From Muribaculum sp. (GTDB taxonomy: Bacteria > Bacteroidota > Bacteroidia > Bacteroidales > Muribaculaceae), in the NCBI GenBank assembly GCA_009775095.1, contig VSOZ01000035.1, positions 1-9,376 on the forward strand: a stretch of 9,376 bases of DNA, given 5' to 3'. A program made the translations under genes and the position numbers. This document shows positions 7,158 to 9,376 of this stretch, piece after piece; position 1 is the stretch's first letter, and every line of letters begins with the position of its first letter. The notes under the pieces were generated by a model. That model was not told the origin of the DNA. It ran no database searches and saw only the letters and a program-made list of their open reading frames with translations.

Positions 7158-8114
7158 ATGGCAAGATTCAATAGGCCCCATACACTAGCTCTATGCCTCG
7201 CGTTGGTTTGTTTTGTTGCGGTCTCAGGTTTGTCGTTGTACAAATCGGTTGAACAGAATGACACCCAAACACCATTTCCCGATATCCTTGCCGATACCAT
7301 CTCCAAAATCACATCGCAATACCCGGGCGAAATCGGAGTGGCCGTAATCATAAATAATACTGATACAGTTACAGTCAACAATAGTAACATTTACCCGATG
7401 ATGAGTGTATTCAAGGTTCATCAGGCATTAGCAGTATGTCACGATTTTGATCGCAAAGGTCTTTCTCTTGATTCATTGATGGATATAACAAGAGAGGAAC
7501 TCGACCCAAAAACATGGAGCCCCATGATGAAAGAGCATTTAGAGCCGGTAATTTCATTAACGGTTAAAGATTTATTGCATTATACACTAAGTCAAAGCGA
7601 CAACAATGCAAGCAATCTCATGTTCAAAAAATTGGTTGACGTTGCTCAGACCGATAGCTTCATTGCCACTATAATACCTCGTTCAAGTTTTCATATAGCT
7701 TACACTGAAGAGGAGATGTCGGCTGATCACGACAAGGCATATGCCAATTGCACATCACCTCTCGGTGCGGCAATATTGATGAACCGCATGTTTACCGACA
7801 GTCTGATCAGTTGCGAGAAGCAATATTTCATTATGAACACATTGAAAGAATGTAAAACCGGTATAGACAGAATATCAGCACCCTTGCTTGACAAAGAAGG
7901 CATTAGCATAGCTCACAAAACAGGATCAGGCTACATTAATGAAAACGGTGTACTCGTAGCACACAATGATGTAGCCTATATATGTCTGCCCGATAATACG
8001 TGTTATACACTGGCCGTATTTGTCAAAGATTATAACGGCAATGAGGCCCAAGCCTCAAAAGCCATAGCACACATATCCGCCATCGTATACTCAACATTAT
8101 CACAGACTTTTTAA
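7158..8114 (+). CDS. bla: CfxA-family class A (subclass A2) beta-lactamase
   Basis: This serine beta-lactamase hydrolyses beta-lactam antibiotics in the periplasm. The 318-residue product has an N-terminal hydrophobic signal or anchor segment (about 9-29). The class A motifs are all present: S83-V-F-K86 (Ser70/Lys73 of standard numbering), SDN at 147-149, an omega-loop TEEEMSADHDKAY (183-195) supplying the Glu166 equivalent, and KTG at 254-256. Long stretches such as YPMMSVFKVHQAL, DPKTWSPM, QSDNNASNLMFK and NTLKECKTG read as in CfxA, as I recall that protein. It is clearly CfxA-type but not identical; CfxA is about 321 residues long. The gene is visibly AT-richer than its neighbours, which suggests transfer or a different history, but no transposase or clear element ends are seen. 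There is no obvious terminator of its own after the stop. Confidence 0.94.
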   Translation: MARFNRPHTLALCLALVCFVAVSGLSLYKSVEQNDTQTPFPDILADTISKITSQYPGEIGVAVIINNTDTVTVNNSNIYPMMSVFKVHQALAVCHDFDRKGLSLDSLMDITREELDPKTWSPMMKEHLEPVISLTVKDLLHYTLSQSDNNASNLMFKKLVDVAQTDSFIATIIPRSSFHIAYTEEEMSADHDKAYANCTSPLGAAILMNRMFTDSLISCEKQYFIMNTLKECKTGIDRISAPLLDKEGISIAHKTGSGYINENGVLVAHNDVAYICLPDNTCYTLAVFVKDYNGNEAQASKAIAHISAIVYSTLSQTF

Positions 8115-8120
8115 CGATTG

Positions 8121-8154
8121 TATAAAAACAAGCGGCTGCCGGGTGGGCAGCCGC
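8121..8154 (-). terminator. Rho-independent terminator of the perR-rubrerythrin unit
   Basis: A perfect 9-bp GC-rich stem (8132-8140 with 8146-8154, five-base loop) is followed, reading on the minus strand, by TTGTTTTTATA. On the plus strand no T tract follows the stem, so it serves the minus-strand genes, not the beta-lactamase that ends at 8114. The stem-to-tail junction copies that of the rpsO terminator. Confidence 0.9.
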
Positions 8155-8180
8155 AGATTAAGGATCAGTATGGTATCGGA

Positions 8181-8732
8181 TTATTTCTTGAAGAAGCGGT
8201 TGTAAAGGCCTTGGAAACCTTGACCGTGACGAGCTTCGTCCTTAGCCATTTCATGAACGGTGTCATGGATAGCGTCGAGATTAAGTTCCTTGGCGCGACG
8301 AGCTATGCGCATCTTGTCTTCGTTGGCACCAGCCTCGGCAGCCATGCGCTTTTCGAGGTTGGTCTTTGTATCCCATACAACTTCACCAAGAAGTTCGGCA
8401 AACTTTGAAGCGTGCTCAGCCTCTTCCCAAGCGTAGCGCTTGAAAGCCTCGGCGATTTCGGGATAGCCCTCACGATCGGCCTGACGCGACATGGCAAGGT
8501 ACATGCCCACTTCGCCACACTCTCCGTTGAAATGTGCGGTAAGATCCTTTATCATCTCCTCGTCACAGCCTTTGGCTACGCCGATTTCGTGCTCGGTTAC
8601 AAACTGAAGAGCGGCAGTCTCGTCAAGTTCTTTGAACTTGCTGCGGGGAGCGCCGCATACGGGGCACTTTTCGGGAGCTTCATCACCTTCATGAACGTAA
8701 CCACACACTGTGCAAATAAATTTCTTTTTCAT
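8181..8732 (-). CDS. rbr: Reverse rubrerythrin (peroxide reductase)
   Basis: This is a cytoplasmic non-haem diiron protein that reduces hydrogen peroxide to water using electrons from NAD(P)H via partner proteins. It is a main peroxide defence of anaerobes. The 183-residue product has the reverse arrangement: an N-terminal rubredoxin domain with Cys7, Cys10, Cys23 and Cys26 (CTVCG and CPVCG), then a ferritin-like four-helix domain. The diiron ligands visible include Glu71/Glu74 in NGECGEVG, Glu104-x-x-His107 in EEAEHA, and Glu166-x-x-His169 in KDEARH. It starts 35 bases downstream of the perR stop with no strong promoter or terminator between, so the two are probably cotranscribed, and PerR is the likely regulator. 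A good terminator follows. The ATG choice is fixed by the rubredoxin start (MKKKFICTVCG). Confidence 0.95.
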   Translation of the reverse strand: MKKKFICTVCGYVHEGDEAPEKCPVCGAPRSKFKELDETAALQFVTEHEIGVAKGCDEEMIKDLTAHFNGECGEVGMYLAMSRQADREGYPEIAEAFKRYAWEEAEHASKFAELLGEVVWDTKTNLEKRMAAEAGANEDKMRIARRAKELNLDAIHDTVHEMAKDEARHGQGFQGLYNRFFKK

Positions 8733-8767
8733 TGTCTTTTGGTTATTAAATAATTATACGAAAATAT

Positions 8768-9202
8768 TTAGGATTTCACATTGTTATTATGACATTTGGA
8801 GCACAAGCCTCTGTAACAGAGCTCAACCCGCTCCACATGGAAGCCTCCGACCGACGACAGGCCGGCAAACGACGCTTTGGCCAAAGGCAGATCAATCACC
8901 TCGCCACAGCAACGACAATACATATGAGCGTGGGGGGTCTCCACAAAATCAAAACGGGCGTTGCGCGGATCGGAAGTAAGCATCTCGACTCCGCTACCCG
9001 ATGACACAAGACAATTCAATGTATTGTAAACCGTGGTCAAGGACAACGACGGCATATCGGGCACAAGAGCGGCATATATATTTTCAGCCGTAGGGTGCAC
9101 GGGATTCTCCATGAGATAACGCAGTATGGCAATACGCTGAGCCGAAGGACGTACACCCTTGGCTTTCAAATATTGGCTTACCTGCGCTGTTGTCATTGAC
9201 AT
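8768..9202 (-). CDS. perR: PerR-type peroxide-sensing repressor (Fur family)
   Basis: This is a 144-residue Fur-family winged-helix regulator. The N-terminal part carries the DNA-binding helix block SLTTVYNTLNCLV (54-66). The structural zinc site is Cys96/Cys99 and Cys134/Cys137. The regulatory metal ligands match Bacillus subtilis PerR almost position for position: His36, Asp85 (in RFDF), His91 and His93 (HAH), and Asp104. The aspartate at 104 is the residue that in B. subtilis PerR goes with peroxide sensing, whereas Fur proteins have glutamate; this is family knowledge. Cotranscription with rubrerythrin fits a peroxide regulon. The start could be Met1 (9202) or Met3 (9196). The upstream region has a consensus promoter with an overlapping dyad, so autoregulation is likely. 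Confidence 0.9.
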   Translation of the reverse strand: MSMTTAQVSQYLKAKGVRPSAQRIAILRYLMENPVHPTAENIYAALVPDMPSLSLTTVYNTLNCLVSSGSGVEMLTSDPRNARFDFVETPHAHMYCRCCGEVIDLPLAKASFAGLSSVGGFHVERVELCYRGLCSKCHNNNVKS

Positions 9203-9211
9203 TTAATTTAT

Positions 9212-9254
9212 AGTTATTACTAATTTGTAATCAATACAAAGTTATAACTAATTT
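9212..9254. repeat. Direct repeat AGTTAT(T/A)ACTAATTT, 28-base period
   Basis: Two 15-base copies, 9212-9226 and 9240-9254, differ at one base. The second contains the perfect palindrome AGTTATAACT (9240-9249). The 28-base period is between two and three helical turns. The copies flank the dyad at 9224-9240 and could be additional regulator sites for PerR or for the gene to the right. Confidence 0.5.
9224..9240. promoter_or_regulatory. Candidate PerR operator dyad over the perR -7 box
   Basis: TTTGTAATCAATACAAA has perfect 6-bp arms around five bases; seven of the eight base pairs around the central C match. It overlaps the -7 element and predicted start site of perR, the position expected for a repressor. 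It resembles Fur-family 7-1-7 boxes in size but is not the Bacillus PerR sequence. Binding by PerR is inferred. Confidence 0.5.
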
Positions 9255-9256
9255 TG
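9224..9256 (+). promoter_or_regulatory. Possible divergent promoter toward a gene beyond the right edge
   Basis: TTTG at 9224-9227, a 21-base spacer, and TAATTTTG at 9249-9256 match the Bacteroidota pattern with a slightly long spacer. It would overlap the perR promoter and dyad, so one repressor could control both directions. The target gene is not in the window. Confidence 0.3.
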
Positions 9257-9267
9257 ATATCTACAAA
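9237..9267 (-). promoter_or_regulatory. Consensus Bacteroidota promoter of perR-rbr
   Basis: On the minus strand TTTG (9267-9264), exactly 19 bases, then TAACTTTG (9244-9237) match TTTG-N19-TAnnTTTG. Transcription would begin near 9230, leaving a leader of about 28 bases before the start at 9202. This is the best promoter match in the window. Confidence 0.72.
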
Positions 9268-9274
9268 ATATTTA

Positions 9275-9297
9275 CTCAAAAAAATATCTTTTTTGAG
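9275..9297. repeat. AT-rich perfect inverted repeat CTCAAAAAA-N5-TTTTTTGAG
   Basis: Nine-base arms (9275-9283 and 9289-9297) are perfectly complementary around ATATC. It lies just upstream of the perR promoter in the gap toward the next gene. With only two G-C pairs per stem it is a weak RNA hairpin, and no T tract follows on the plus strand. A protein-binding site or a bent-DNA element is possible. The remaining bases to 9376 are AT-rich. They hold an ATG at 9325 with a frame still open at the edge, which I do not recognise. Confidence 0.4.
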
Positions 9298-9376
9298 GAT
9301 AAAATTAAAATATCTAAATTTAATATGTATTTTAGCGTCATACAGCAAGAACACGAACCCAATCATAAACAATTCA

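Noticed and set aside
7145..8130. Ten-base inverted repeat TGTTTTTATA / TATAAAAACA flanking the beta-lactamase, as possible transposon ends
   Set aside because: The right copy is the T tract of the rubrerythrin terminator and the left is ordinary AT-rich leader. No longer match, target duplication or transposase supports an element.
1..9376. CRISPR array, insertion sequence, prophage or tRNA
   Set aside because: Reading both strands showed no regularly spaced repeats, transposase or phage genes, or cloverleaf-like segments.

Overview
The window looks like a chromosomal segment of a gut Bacteroidales bacterium, most likely Muribaculaceae-like. This is inferred from the gene families (GH92 mannosidase, CfxA-type beta-lactamase, reverse rubrerythrin, exported aminopeptidase C), from promoters of the Bacteroidota type (TTTG-N19-TAnnTTTG), and from the general lack of Shine-Dalgarno sequences. 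No mobile element, CRISPR array or tRNA was recognised.

Layout from left to right. Bases 1-248 hold the 3' part of rpsO (+), closed by a strong intrinsic terminator. After about 300 bases with no convincing gene comes a minus-strand COG0523 metal-chaperone GTPase with a large histidine-rich loop (613-1842). It is divergent from an exported aminopeptidase C gene (1981-3375, +) that carries one in-frame amber codon where the family has tryptophan. Convergent to that is a minus-strand two-gene unit: a ceramidase-like secreted metallohydrolase (5721-6971) followed after 13 bases by a secreted GH92 alpha-mannosidase (3398-5707). Divergent from this unit is an AT-richer class A beta-lactamase of the CfxA type (7158-8114, +). 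The right end holds a minus-strand oxidative-stress unit, perR then reverse rubrerythrin (8181-9202). It has a consensus promoter, a candidate operator dyad over its -7 box, and a terminator downstream.

How the genes work together. PerR and rubrerythrin form a coherent peroxide-sensing and peroxide-reducing pair. The ceramidase-like protein and GH92 are both exported and tightly spaced, so they probably act on one mannose-containing substrate that cannot be identified from sequence. The ceramidase-like protein appears to lack the ceramidase serine, so its name should be treated as a fold label. The other genes are individual functions.

I see no clearly new multi-gene system. The items most worth a second look are the amber-interrupted pepC, the ceramidase-like/GH92 pair, the low-GC cfxA-like gene without a visible mobile element, and the compact perR control region.
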